Below are positions 15,849 to 23,544 of a DNA stretch of 35,202 nt, piece by piece (the stretch's first letter is position 1; every line of letters begins with the position of its first letter). Under the pieces are notes generated by a model, which ran no database searches, was not told where the DNA came from, and worked only from the letters and a program-made list of their open reading frames with translations. The position numbers were made by a program, and so were the translations under genes. The stretch covers positions 1 to 35,202 of the forward strand of contig CAJXEC010000013.1 in NCBI GenBank assembly GCA_913052165.1, in the 5' to 3' direction. The DNA is from an uncultured Rhodospirillaceae bacterium. Its GTDB lineage: Bacteria > Pseudomonadota > Alphaproteobacteria > MPNO01 > UBA2964.

Positions 15849-17417
15849 ATGGCCCTCACAATTAGTACTAACAGTGCGTCATTGGTTGCGCAGGCAGCCC
15901 AGTCGCGTACACAGGCCGATATGGATACCGCTATGGAGCGGCTATCTACCGGCAAACGCATCAATTCAGCGAAGGACGATGCCGCAGGCCTCGCCAGCGC
16001 CGTGCGTATGGAGTCCCAGGTTAAGGGGCTTGCCATGGCAATGCGAAACGCTGCGGATGCACAATCTCTTATGAACACCGCTGAAGGTGCACAGGGTGAA
16101 GTTACAAATATATTGCACCGTATCCGAGAGGTCGCAATTCAGTCAGCAAACGACACAAATGTCGCGGCTGATAGGGTGGGGCTCCAAACGGAGATCACTC
16201 AGCTGATTGCCGAGATGGACCGAATTTCCACTCAAACGACCTGGAACGGTATGGCTGTGTTGGATGGAACTTTTTCATCAAAGAAGTTTCAAATCGGTGC
16301 AGAAGCAAATCAAAACATTACGCTATCGCTAGATAATGTTGCTTCATCTGCTATCGGTAGCAACGTGCTTAACTCGACGGTTCAGATTAGTAACACAGCC
16401 GGCGGTGGTATATTAGCTGATACCTATACGCTTGTTGGTCCGGAAGGTTCAACCACAGTGACAACGACTGCCGGTGACTCCGCCAAGGAGTTCGCAGCAG
16501 CGGTCAATGCCGCGACAGGGTCAACCGGGATTGAAGCGACTGCTGTTACTAAGTTGAAGCTCTCAGGCCTCTCAGCGGCAGATACGGTGGCGCTTACGAT
16601 CAATGGAACCTCTACAGCGAGTGTTGCGGTGACTAGCGCTACAGACCTGCGTGGTCTAAAAGACGCTATCAATGCGAAGAGTGGGACTACAGGCGTCACA
16701 GCTTCTCTTTCAGGTGGTTCAAATGCCGCTCTGGAATTGGTTGATGTCGATGGTGATGACATTCAGATATCAATGCAGGCGGCTACAGATACCACAGAGT
16801 TGACGCTATCAGCATTAGACCGAAACGGAACTCAGGCCTCTAGTACCGCTGCATCTGACGACCTTGTCGTTATCCTGATTGACGCAGGTGGGACACAGGC
16901 TGCTGGTGAGTCCACAGCGGGTGGTGACATCATTGTAACTGGGCAGGCGAGTCTGTCTTCCTATGGTGCCTTTAACGTGCAGGTTGCGAATGACGGTGCC
17001 GACTATAATGAAGCCACAGGCGCAAATGGAATTGTTGCTGACGGTGAATTCTTCGGTGACGGTGATGGCGGTGCTACCTCCACATCTAATGCCGCCCTCA
17101 GCACGGTTTCCACTGTCAACGTGTCTACTAGGAGTGGAGCGGAATCTGCCTTAGCGATCGTTGATGGCGCGCTTGATAAAATAAACAATCAGCGCGCTAA
17201 GTTGGGTGCCTTATCCAACCGTATCGATCACACGATTGGTAATCTGCAGTCTGTTTCCACAAACACACAGGCTTCGCAAGGCCGCATCCAAGACGCCGAC
17301 TTTGCATCTGAGACCAGTGCGCTCGTTCGGTCACAAATCTTGAGCCAGGCCGCCACGGCGATGCTGGCCCAGGCGAACGCCTCAAAGCAGACAGTTCTGA
17401 CACTTCTTCAGGGCTAA
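15849..17417 (+). CDS. fliC: flagellin, copy 2 (522 aa)
   Basis: Second filament subunit, the same length as copy 1. The first ~136 residues differ clearly from copy 1 (about 19 of the first 60, e.g. MALTISTNSASLVAQAAQ), while the rest is the same except SVLT becoming TVLT near the end. Domain layout is the same: conserved D0/D1 ends with STGKRINSAKDDAAGLASA, and a variable centre with Flagellin_IN-like motifs. GGAGA precedes the ATG by about 6 nt. It has its own upstream region (15701-15848) after the copy 1 terminator and its own terminator, so the two are probably separate transcripts. Confidence 0.95.
   Translation: MALTISTNSASLVAQAAQSRTQADMDTAMERLSTGKRINSAKDDAAGLASAVRMESQVKGLAMAMRNAADAQSLMNTAEGAQGEVTNILHRIREVAIQSANDTNVAADRVGLQTEITQLIAEMDRISTQTTWNGMAVLDGTFSSKKFQIGAEANQNITLSLDNVASSAIGSNVLNSTVQISNTAGGGILADTYTLVGPEGSTTVTTTAGDSAKEFAAAVNAATGSTGIEATAVTKLKLSGLSAADTVALTINGTSTASVAVTSATDLRGLKDAINAKSGTTGVTASLSGGSNAALELVDVDGDDIQISMQAATDTTELTLSALDRNGTQASSTAASDDLVVILIDAGGTQAAGESTAGGDIIVTGQASLSSYGAFNVQVANDGADYNEATGANGIVADGEFFGDGDGGATSTSNAALSTVSTVNVSTRSGAESALAIVDGALDKINNQRAKLGALSNRIDHTIGNLQSVSTNTQASQGRIQDADFASETSALVRSQILSQAATAMLAQANASKQTVLTLLQG
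16257..17386 (+). repeat. 1130-bp direct repeat, copy B (within flagellin 2)
   Basis: Partner of 14425-15554 in the same orientation. Sequence on both sides, inside the same two genes, is diverged, which points to gene conversion of an older duplicate pair rather than a fresh whole-gene duplication. Confidence 0.9.
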
Positions 17418-17433
17418 TGACTTGAGGTAAAAG

Positions 17434-17476
17434 ACGGGTGGAGGAATAACCAAGCCCCCTCCACCCGTTTCTTTTT
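17434..17476 (+). terminator. rho-independent terminator after flagellin 2
   Basis: 11-bp stem ACGGGTGGAGG (17434-17444) with CCTCCACCCGT (17458-17468), a 13-nt loop, then TTCTTTTT. It begins 17 nt after the flagellin 2 stop. Confidence 0.9.
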
Positions 17477-17499
17477 ATAGGGTTATAAGGGTTATAGGT

Positions 17500-17540
17500 A
17501 ACTGCCCAAAATCTGCAGAAATTGCAGGAGGCAGTTTTTT
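17500..17540 (+). terminator. second terminator-like hairpin after flagellin 2
   Basis: Stem AACTGCC (17500-17506) with GGCAGTT (17530-17536), an inner stem CTGCA/TGCAG, then TTTT. It stands in tandem with the terminator at 17434-17476 and separates flagellin 2 from fliS. Confidence 0.65.
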
Positions 17541-17686
17541 GTGGGATTGATTTTGATCTATTCAAGTAATTAACCAAAATTAAAAAGTGATGCGACCAGA
17601 TTTTTCCAAAAAATCAACTTACAGGACTAAATCTTTTTGATTTATGGTCGTTATTTACATTGAGAGTTAATGATTAGGGCTTGGTT

Positions 17687-18067
17687 ATGAACGCTTACTT
17701 AAAAAATTACGCTGACAATCAAAATAATGGGTCAACTATACCTGATGACCCGCAGGCAATTATCCAAGTATTATTAAAAGAATTGATTAAAAACCTGAAC
17801 GTGATACTCATTGTAGGCGGGCAAAATTCCGACAAGTATGCCCAGTCGGTTTCCAAGGCACTTTCAATTATTTATACGCTACAGAACAGCTTGAATTTTG
17901 AAAAAGGTGGCAAAATCGCTGAGAATCTTTTCACTGTTTATGAGTTTTGTCGTCAGTCGGTTTTGGAAACAAAAGATGGCGATTACAAGCTCAAACAGTC
18001 TGTTGAACTATTGAGAGATATCGAAGAGGCATGGGGTCAAATACCAGAAGCGGCTCCCGTGGCTTAG
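17687..18067 (+). CDS. fliS: flagellin export chaperone FliS (126 aa)
   Basis: Cytoplasmic chaperone that binds the flagellin C-terminus and prevents early polymerisation. The pattern is FliS: KALSIIYTLQNSLNFEKGG in the middle, then KIAENLFTVYEFCRQSVLET and a final LLRDIEEAWGQIP. Length is normal. I prefer the ATG at 17687 over the in-frame TTG at 17681, because AGGG (17676-17679) lies 7 nt from the ATG but only 1 nt from the TTG. It follows the flagellins and converges with the third flagellin 8 nt away. Confidence 0.9.
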   Translation: MNAYLKNYADNQNNGSTIPDDPQAIIQVLLKELIKNLNVILIVGGQNSDKYAQSVSKALSIIYTLQNSLNFEKGGKIAENLFTVYEFCRQSVLETKDGDYKLKQSVELLRDIEEAWGQIPEAAPVA

Positions 18068-18075
18068 AATATTTA

Positions 18076-19545
18076 TCAGGAAGTTCTCCTGCCCCACGAT
18101 GTATTTAACAGATTGATTATCATCTCCTTGCGGATGTTAGCTTGGGCTAAAACAGCCATCGACGTCTCCAAGATAATTGTTGACCGAGCAAGAGCCGCTG
18201 ACTCCTTTGCAAAATCCGCGTCTATGATATTACCCCTTGCAGTTGTCAGGGCGAGGCGCTGCCCTTGGTTGTGATCTTCAGCAAATTTTAATCGGTTAAT
18301 GACCCCGCCTATTTCTGTGCGCGCGTTCGTAATCATTTGTCGTGCCGAGGCGATAGTTTCTTTCGCTTCAGTCGCTCCTACCTCGGTTGAAATGTCTATA
18401 TCACTTATTCCTCTGTAGCTGCTGCTGGCAGAGCTAAAGTCTGTTCCCGAAGCCTGGGTCATTGCATAGCTAAAGGCTTTATCAGAATTCATGACCACAT
18501 AACCTCGCGCCGCCATTTTGGCCGAGGCTCCTCCATCAGTATTGGTTATAGTTTGGCTATTGACTTCTGTGCCCGCGCGGTTGAGTGCCGCAAGAGTAAT
18601 AGTGTCCGCTCCTGAATTGTCGTTATCAAAGGCGGTGAACACGATATTTTTTCCGGTATCTGAGGTTAAAGTCACGGAACTTTTGTCTGTTGAGGTTTCA
18701 GCAGAAATGCCGGTAGTGGCACTTATTGCGTTGATCGCCGTGGTTATCGCAGATAAATCGGTTGTCGCTGTGATTATAATATTTCCGCTTGCTACACCAT
18801 TTAAGTTAAAACTGATTGTTCCGGCATCCGAGAGGGTGTGTAATTTTGCTTTTGTCTCGGCGACCGCGCTGACACCCGTTTGCTCTTTAACCGCATTAAC
18901 AAGGGAAGCAATTGTCTCCGCACTATCACCGCCAGCATAATCAACAGCGGCAGTGCTTGTGCCAACTACGTTGAAGGCGCCATCCGTAGTCGCGGAAGAC
19001 TCATCCGATGCAGCTTTTCCCGCGAGGGTCGTGGTGTTGGTGCCAATGTTAGCGGTCTTAATGGACGCTATTGAAAATTTTATTGCCGAGCTGCTATTGC
19101 TTCCGCCAACTCTTTGATCTGTGAAAGTTCCGTCGGTCAGGTTTTTGCCATTAAACGATGTCTTCGTGGCTATGGCATCTACCTCGTTTTTTAAACCTGA
19201 TACCACAGTCTGGTTTGAGGTTCGTGATGATTGTGTGGCAGTTGCTGATAAAGACTCATTTGAACTATCAAGCATGGAGTCTAATATGGCCTGAATGTTT
19301 TTGTGAGCAAGATCGGCCGCCTCAAGCATCTTTTGTGAGAAAAGATTAGACGTTGACTGATTTACATATTTGTTTATTTCGCTTGTAAGTTTGCTGGCTA
19401 CACCGATTGAACCTGGGTCATCATTGGCGCTATTGATTCTGAGACCTGTGGATATACGCCTTTGGGCTATTGCCATTTCGGAGGTGGCCCTCCGAGCTGC
19501 CTCGGCAGCCTTTAAACTTATGACAGATAAATCTGAAATTTTCAT
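18076..19545 (-). CDS. divergent third flagellin (489 aa)
   Basis: Filament or filament-junction subunit of the flagellin family. The N-terminus has RRISTGLRINSANDDPGSIG, where the usual motif reads DDAAGLA, and the C-terminus has SAALARSTIILETSMAVLAQ. After the normal end it adds a short tail (NTSWGRRTS). The centre has Flagellin_IN-like blocks (TISFNLNGVASGNIIITATT). I chose the ATG at 19545, with GGGGGAGA 8 nt upstream, instead of the longer frame opening at 19563. It is transcribed towards fliS and shares no long DNA identity with copies 1 and 2. Its low similarity suggests a special role such as a minor or basal filament protein. Confidence 0.88.
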   Translation of the reverse strand: MKISDLSVISLKAAEAARRATSEMAIAQRRISTGLRINSANDDPGSIGVASKLTSEINKYVNQSTSNLFSQKMLEAADLAHKNIQAILDSMLDSSNESLSATATQSSRTSNQTVVSGLKNEVDAIATKTSFNGKNLTDGTFTDQRVGGSNSSSAIKFSIASIKTANIGTNTTTLAGKAASDESSATTDGAFNVVGTSTAAVDYAGGDSAETIASLVNAVKEQTGVSAVAETKAKLHTLSDAGTISFNLNGVASGNIIITATTDLSAITTAINAISATTGISAETSTDKSSVTLTSDTGKNIVFTAFDNDNSGADTITLAALNRAGTEVNSQTITNTDGGASAKMAARGYVVMNSDKAFSYAMTQASGTDFSSASSSYRGISDIDISTEVGATEAKETIASARQMITNARTEIGGVINRLKFAEDHNQGQRLALTTARGNIIDADFAKESAALARSTIILETSMAVLAQANIRKEMIINLLNTSWGRRTS

Positions 19546-19602
19546 TTTAAATATCTCCCCCAACCAAGCCCAACAGTTTCTTAAGTATGGCTAAACAACT
19601 AA

Positions 19603-19648
19603 AAAAAAAAGTCGTAATAGCAATAGGGCGTGAAGCATCCATATTACG
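19603..19648 (-). terminator. terminator-like hairpin in the leader of flagellin 3
   Basis: On the reverse strand CGTAATA (19648-19642) can pair with TATTACG (19619-19613), with a 22-nt loop, followed at once by AC and a run of ten T. It lies 58-103 nt upstream of the flagellin 3 ATG, so it would act inside the leader or end a short upstream transcript. The stem is weak (7 bp, AT-rich). Confidence 0.35.
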
Positions 19649-19768
19649 GCCTGATGAGTCAATGGACATATCGCATTAAAAAGGGGACCCAAAGTCAATT
19701 TATTTTTATGGGGTTGTAGAAAATCCACCTCTAATTATTATATATGGTGATGGGAAAGGGATAAAAAT

Positions 19769-20254
19769 ATGTACTGCCCTGCTTGGATCTATTCGATAAT
19801 TTGCAACGAAATTTGCAAAAACTATGTAACTAGTGAATTAGACATCAGTGCTTTTGCAAAAAAATACGCGTCCAAAGCAGAACAAACTTTCGGTGACTTG
19901 GATGCAACCAAGCTATCCGCGGGTGCAGAGGCAATTATCCGTTTTCTTGGGACGGTTGAGGGCGTTGATGTTGTCCAAGTCTGTAATGCATTTACCTACA
20001 ACACGGCTCTTTTTGAGAGAGATGGGAGTCCTAGGAAAGCAAAGGGACTTTTCAAAAAAGATGATGCCCAGGGTGTTAAATTAGAGGCTGTGGACGAAGA
20101 TGCAGAAAAAATTTTTCGCACTTTCGTTTTTCGCCTGAGATCAAATCCTGATCTTCTTGCTCCCGAAGGGTGGTCGCTGAGGTCGGTTGAAAGTCTTAAA
20201 TGGGTAGCTGATGTTGTGGAGCAAGAAGTGTCCTTTATAGACAGTTTGGGTTAG
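19769..20254 (+). CDS. hypothetical protein (161 aa)
   Basis: No family recognised. GGGAAAGGG lies 6-14 nt before the ATG, a good ribosome site. The first residues (MYCPAWIYSIICNEICKNYV) include three cysteines and are hydrophobic but do not make a standard signal peptide. The rest looks like a soluble alpha/beta protein, with ATKLSAGAEAIIRFLGTVEG near residues 46-65 and FRLRSNPDLLAPEGWSLRSV near 121-140. It is divergent from flagellin 3, and its stop overlaps the stop of the convergent Sel1 gene. Confidence 0.6.
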   Translation: MYCPAWIYSIICNEICKNYVTSELDISAFAKKYASKAEQTFGDLDATKLSAGAEAIIRFLGTVEGVDVVQVCNAFTYNTALFERDGSPRKAKGLFKKDDAQGVKLEAVDEDAEKIFRTFVFRLRSNPDLLAPEGWSLRSVESLKWVADVVEQEVSFIDSLG

Positions 20255-21288
20255 AGCGCTCCATATAGTTTCTGAAACTTTGGATCAGTAAAAATTTCTC
20301 TTGCTTTTGTTTGGATCTTCTCAAGCTCGTCAATTTCGAGATCTTCGGCTAGCGTTTCCCTGATTTTTGTTGCCTCATCGAGGTCTAACGCGCTCCCCAC
20401 GAGGGCCCAAATCAGTGCCAGATCTAGGCTTTTCTTATCGTCAAATGGCTCTCTCGTTAACCATCTAGAAAGTTGTAGGATGTGTTTCTTTGATCCTGCA
20501 TAGATGTTTTTTTCTAAAAGTTTTGCAACTTCCTTGTGGAGTTCTTCATGGCGTTTTTCTGTCAGTAAGTCTTTTAGTCTCTCTTGATACTTTTCTGCTT
20601 TCTCTAAGCCGTTTAGTCCCGCCAACGCGCACCACTTAAAGGCTTGACCATAATCTTGAAGGGTTCCTTGGCCGAGCTTAAGCATGACCGCAAGGTTAAA
20701 TTGCGCCTGAGGGAAGTCATCTTTTGTAGCTATTTCTAAGAACTGGTTAAAGGCTCGTCGATAATTTTTAGACTTATAATCTGCACCTGCTTGGTTGAAA
20801 CGCAGGCGGACCAGCTCGAGCTTTGCCTCTTCATCTGTCTTAGCAGGGTAGGACTGGTTTTCGTCATTCGCTGGCTCTGGAGTCCCCCCTTCGACAAGAC
20901 TTCGTGTCTGCACTTCTTCAGACAGATTTTGCTCGGGTTGATTAGTATCCGCCTCAAGGTCTGACGGGGGGGACCCGGTTGTTGTCTGCACTTCTTCAGA
21001 CAGATTTTGCTCGGGTTGATTAGGATCAGTGGGCGGGTCCAATCTATGCCCACCGGCGAGTATAAATTTTTGATTGCTCAGGGCATTTAAGGGTTCGCCG
21101 GGTAGGGTCGACGGGAACATTTTATAACTGTAAGAGTGTGCGATTTGTTCGCCAAACACCGAATACGCGGAAGCTGGGTTTGCAGAAGTATCAAGCGTAA
21201 AAAATAGGCTTTGAAAAAAACCGGCCCAGAAAAATACCAAACGGACCCCTTGCGTTTTGTTCTGTTGGGTTTTGGCCTGAGTCCTCAT
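20251..21288 (-). CDS. exported Sel1-repeat protein, possibly MotX-like (345 aa)
   Basis: The N-terminus is basic followed by a hydrophobic segment (LVFFWAGFFQSLFF, about residues 17-30), consistent with export. Residues about 85-150 are low in complexity and contain the segment NQPEQNLSEEVQT twice (90-102 and 116-128), encoded by a 41-bp exact repeat. At least one clear Sel1 motif lies at about 193-230 (AQFNLAVMLKLGQGTLQDYG, then AFKWCALAG), with a helical remainder. Vibrio MotX, a T-ring protein that works with PomAB, is also a Sel1 protein, so a motor role is attractive here, but similarity beyond the repeat was not seen. It is last in a block with the TM protein and the leader-like protein, 22 nt after the latter. 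Confidence 0.7.
   Translation of the reverse strand: MRTQAKTQQNKTQGVRLVFFWAGFFQSLFFTLDTSANPASAYSVFGEQIAHSYSYKMFPSTLPGEPLNALSNQKFILAGGHRLDPPTDPNQPEQNLSEEVQTTTGSPPSDLEADTNQPEQNLSEEVQTRSLVEGGTPEPANDENQSYPAKTDEEAKLELVRLRFNQAGADYKSKNYRRAFNQFLEIATKDDFPQAQFNLAVMLKLGQGTLQDYGQAFKWCALAGLNGLEKAEKYQERLKDLLTEKRHEELHKEVAKLLEKNIYAGSKKHILQLSRWLTREPFDDKKSLDLALIWALVGSALDLDEATKIRETLAEDLEIDELEKIQTKAREIFTDPKFQKLYGAL
20905..20945 (+). repeat. 41-bp direct repeat, copy 1 (inside Sel1 gene)
   Basis: Identical to 20983-21023, with a 78-bp period (26 codons), so both copies are in frame and encode the duplicated NQPEQNLSEEVQT segment. Confidence 0.9.
20983..21023 (+). repeat. 41-bp direct repeat, copy 2 (inside Sel1 gene)
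   Basis: Partner of 20905-20945. The spacer between the copies is 37 bp and not repeated. Confidence 0.9.
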
Positions 21289-21310
21289 TGCCTCGTCACC
21301 GAGAGCACGC

Positions 21311-21673
21311 TTATGAAGAAGCCATTAGCGCGAGCTTGAGATCAAACAAATTCGCATGAAATTTTGGATCAGCACCGGCCCTATAAACCGTGACCTGAGG
21401 CCGGTTCGTATTGGAGGTGGAGAATGATACTGATATTGTCTCGGGCAATGTTAAACCAAGATTTCGCAGGCCCTGTTGGCCATGCTCCTCGAGATATTGC
21501 AAAATTTTTGGATTTATCCAACACGTAGCAAGGACCCTCCCCAAGACTTCCGGCAAACACACCAAAAGGTCTTGAGTATTTTGATTAGAAAAATCCTCTG
21601 ATGGATCAAAAATCTTTTCATAGGGTACGGGGAGGGGGAACGGTTCTCTCGTTGGCACTAGGTCGTAACTCAA
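21311..21673 (-). CDS. small protein resembling nitrile-hydratase-like leader peptides (120 aa)
   Basis: Starts at TTG (21671-21673) with GGGG about 10 nt upstream; there is no ATG near the N-terminus. The segment at about residues 46-82 reads RVLATCWINPKILQYLEEHG, then GLRNLGLTLPETISVSF. Its order (W, N-P, spaced leucines, L-G-L, L-P-E, alternating V) resembles the conserved block of NHLP leader peptides and of the nitrile hydratase alpha N-terminus (D-P-x-x-x-x-L ... L-G-x-x-L-P-E-x-V-x-V). No catalytic Cys cluster follows. No maturase, peptidase-transporter or nitrile hydratase gene is in the window. It may be a structural or chaperone-like relative. Co-directional with the TM protein upstream (24 nt) and the Sel1 gene downstream. 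Confidence 0.55.
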   Translation of the reverse strand: MSYDLVPTREPFPLPVPYEKIFDPSEDFSNQNTQDLLVCLPEVLGRVLATCWINPKILQYLEEHGQQGLRNLGLTLPETISVSFSTSNTNRPQVTVYRAGADPKFHANLFDLKLALMASS

Positions 21674-21697
21674 TTTTGTATTTCCCCTACTAAGCCT

Positions 21698-22087
21698 CTA
21701 GGCTTTATTGCGCCTCGCAAGGCGCTTCATACCCTGTTTAGCTAAGTCAATGTTGGTTTGACTCTTTTTACTCAAAACTTCTGTATCGCCTGTATCGCCA
21801 GATTTTGGTTTTGCAGCGTCCTGCATTGGCTGACTAAGCCCTCCTGCCTTCAGTTCTTGATCGTAAATTTTTGCAAAACGAGAACCTTGATTGGTAGAGG
21901 CCTCGTTCTCACGATCCGAGGGCTCACTTGGGCTATCTATTTTAGAAATTTTATCTTGAAGTTGACCAAGATTTTTTTGAATTGGAGTAACCCAGAAAAC
22001 AATAACAAGAAGTGTCAAAGCTCCCGCAATGAGGATTGAAATCGGCAGAGGCGCTAAGAGTGGGTTATTCGCAATATATTCTAACAT
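21698..22087 (-). CDS. single-span membrane protein with charged tail (129 aa)
   Basis: No family recognised. Residues about 11-33 (LAPLPISILIAGALTLLVIV) form one membrane span, followed by a coiled-coil-like stretch (IQKNLGQLQDKISKI) and a long polar, probably disordered tail ending in RLARRNKA. The frame also allows TTG at 22099; I prefer the ATG at 22087. Neither has a good Shine-Dalgarno. A possible sigma-54 site lies 64-79 nt upstream. FlgN would be usual after flgM, but this is not FlgN. Confidence 0.6.
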   Translation of the reverse strand: MLEYIANNPLLAPLPISILIAGALTLLVIVFWVTPIQKNLGQLQDKISKIDSPSEPSDRENEASTNQGSRFAKIYDQELKAGGLSQPMQDAAKPKSGDTGDTEVLSKKSQTNIDLAKQGMKRLARRNKA

Positions 22088-22150
22088 CCAAACTCGCAAA
22101 CTAGAAATTCGTAAGCAGTCTACCCCAAATTTAAGATAAGTGTATAGATT

Positions 22151-22166
22151 GCTTGACTAGCGCCAA
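22151..22166 (-). promoter_or_regulatory. possible sigma-54 promoter of the TM/leader-like/Sel1 block
   Basis: Reverse-strand TTGGCGCTAGTCAAGC keeps TGGC and GC at the right distance, but the -12 element is AAGC rather than TTGC. Predicted start near 22139. Confidence 0.4.
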
Positions 22167-22239
22167 ACATTAAAAAACTATATTCTGCCAGTTGGAGAGA
22201 AATGTCCAGAGGTTAACGCTAGGACGGTCTCTCTGCAAA

Positions 22240-22584
22240 TTAATCGGAGAGTTGCTCCGCGTTCTCCATTAGCTTTTCGGCTACTTTGTCGTAATCCACT
22301 GGATATTCATTATTGCGAATTGCTTCTTTAATTTGCTGGACAGCTTCCATGTCCACTGGCGGTGGCGCATCGGCCATACTTGCTACCACACGCTTTGCGG
22401 CGTCTGATAATTGTAGCCCCCCCTCTGAGCTCGCTGGCACAGCAGGCGCAGGAGCCGATGTCCCGGACGGCGACGAACTGTTATCCACAGAACTGTGCGA
22501 TACATTCGCCGGCCCATTGTCGCTACGGCTAGGAATATTAGCCGAAGTGATTGTCCCGGGGAGATTTTGAACCGGATCAACCAT
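22240..22584 (-). CDS. flgM: anti-sigma-28 factor FlgM (114 aa)
   Basis: Negative regulator that holds sigma-28 (FliA) until the hook is complete and is then exported. The N-terminal half is Ser/Pro/Ala-rich and disordered, as is usual. The C-terminal half (LSDAAKRVVASMADAPPP, then VQQIKEAIRNNEYPVDYDK and VAEKLMENA) matches the sigma-binding FlgM helices. I chose the ATG at 22584: GGAG at 22592-22595 lies 7 nt upstream. The longer frame starts at a GTG inside that ribosome site. It lies about 100 nt downstream of flgA. No FlgN gene follows. Confidence 0.85.
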   Translation of the reverse strand: MVDPVQNLPGTITSANIPSRSDNGPANVSHSSVDNSSSPSGTSAPAPAVPASSEGGLQLSDAAKRVVASMADAPPPVDMEAVQQIKEAIRNNEYPVDYDKVAEKLMENAEQLSD

Positions 22585-22683
22585 AATATTCTCCACTTCA
22601 TTGCGCTAAATATGCGCGTTTGGTCATTTTCAGGTTGTCTAACGTTAAAGATAAACGCTCGACAATGTTTTTACGACCGTAAT

Positions 22684-23544
22684 TTAGCGTTGTTTAGAAA
22701 AAATTCGTACTTTTTTTCTTTTTTCTACAATTCCGGTAAGAATTTTCCCCGAAACACTATTCCTCACTGAGATTCGTCCTCCAATCTGCCCGTGGCTCAT
22801 CGCCAATCCCCCGGCCGAAATCTCAATTGGTCCCAAACTATTAACAATTGTTAAACGATCGCCTTTATAGACGTCCCATCGGGTATGTAGATGCCTTGGC
22901 GCAATGACTAAGTTTGCGGCAACATGCGACCTTGTTTTTCGGCCGATCACGTCTTGCTTATCGTGAAAACTTAATTCCGATGCCCTTGCAGGGATGTTTG
23001 AAAAATAGATGTCCGTCTCCCTTATAACGGTGTTTGCCTTGAGGGGTATCCTAAATTTCAACCCCCTGACAGTCTTGTTTTGGCGTTGGTTGGCGTATTT
23101 CTGGGGCTTGTATCGGTAATGAGAAGCTCGGTTTAATCGATCGACTAATCGTTGATATCTTGAGCCCTTTTTTTTCAGAACAGGATCCGCAAGCTTCTCC
23201 ATGATTTTAGGGGGCGGGCTATCTGTTTCAGAGTTGAGGCTTCTAATTTTTCCGACAATTTTGGTTCTTATCACAGCGTTCCAGGCTTGACCTCTCTCGT
23301 CCCAGCATTCGACAGCGACTGCATCCCACCTAGTTTTAATGGGCTGAGCACTCAGTTTTCCATCACAAGCAGGCCAAATCTTAATCTTAGAAGTATGAGG
23401 AACGACGTGCACGCCTTGTTTGAGGGCAGTCTCTTGGATCAAGGAAACTAGATTACTGCCTTTTATACCGCCCTGCGCGGCAGAACAGCTTATAAAGCTG
23501 AAGCTTACTAGCAGAGCTGCTCTACCTAATAGAAAAGATTTCAT
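22684..23544 (-). CDS. flgA: P-ring assembly chaperone FlgA (286 aa)
   Basis: Periplasmic chaperone needed to build the P ring. A signal peptide spans about residues 1-22 (MKSFLLGRAALLVSFSFISC). A long N-terminal region is followed by the SAF/FlgA C-terminal part: RIPLKANTVIRETDIYFSNI near 169-188, VIGRKTRSHVAANLVI near 203-218, VYKGDRLTIVNSLGPIEIS near 230-248, and GQIGGRISVRNSVSGKILTG near 255-274. The N-terminal half is longer and less conserved than in enterics. The start overlaps the LysM gene by 23 nt. Confidence 0.9.
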   Translation of the reverse strand: MKSFLLGRAALLVSFSFISCSAAQGGIKGSNLVSLIQETALKQGVHVVPHTSKIKIWPACDGKLSAQPIKTRWDAVAVECWDERGQAWNAVIRTKIVGKIRSLNSETDSPPPKIMEKLADPVLKKKGSRYQRLVDRLNRASHYRYKPQKYANQRQNKTVRGLKFRIPLKANTVIRETDIYFSNIPARASELSFHDKQDVIGRKTRSHVAANLVIAPRHLHTRWDVYKGDRLTIVNSLGPIEISAGGLAMSHGQIGGRISVRNSVSGKILTGIVEKRKKVRIFSKQR

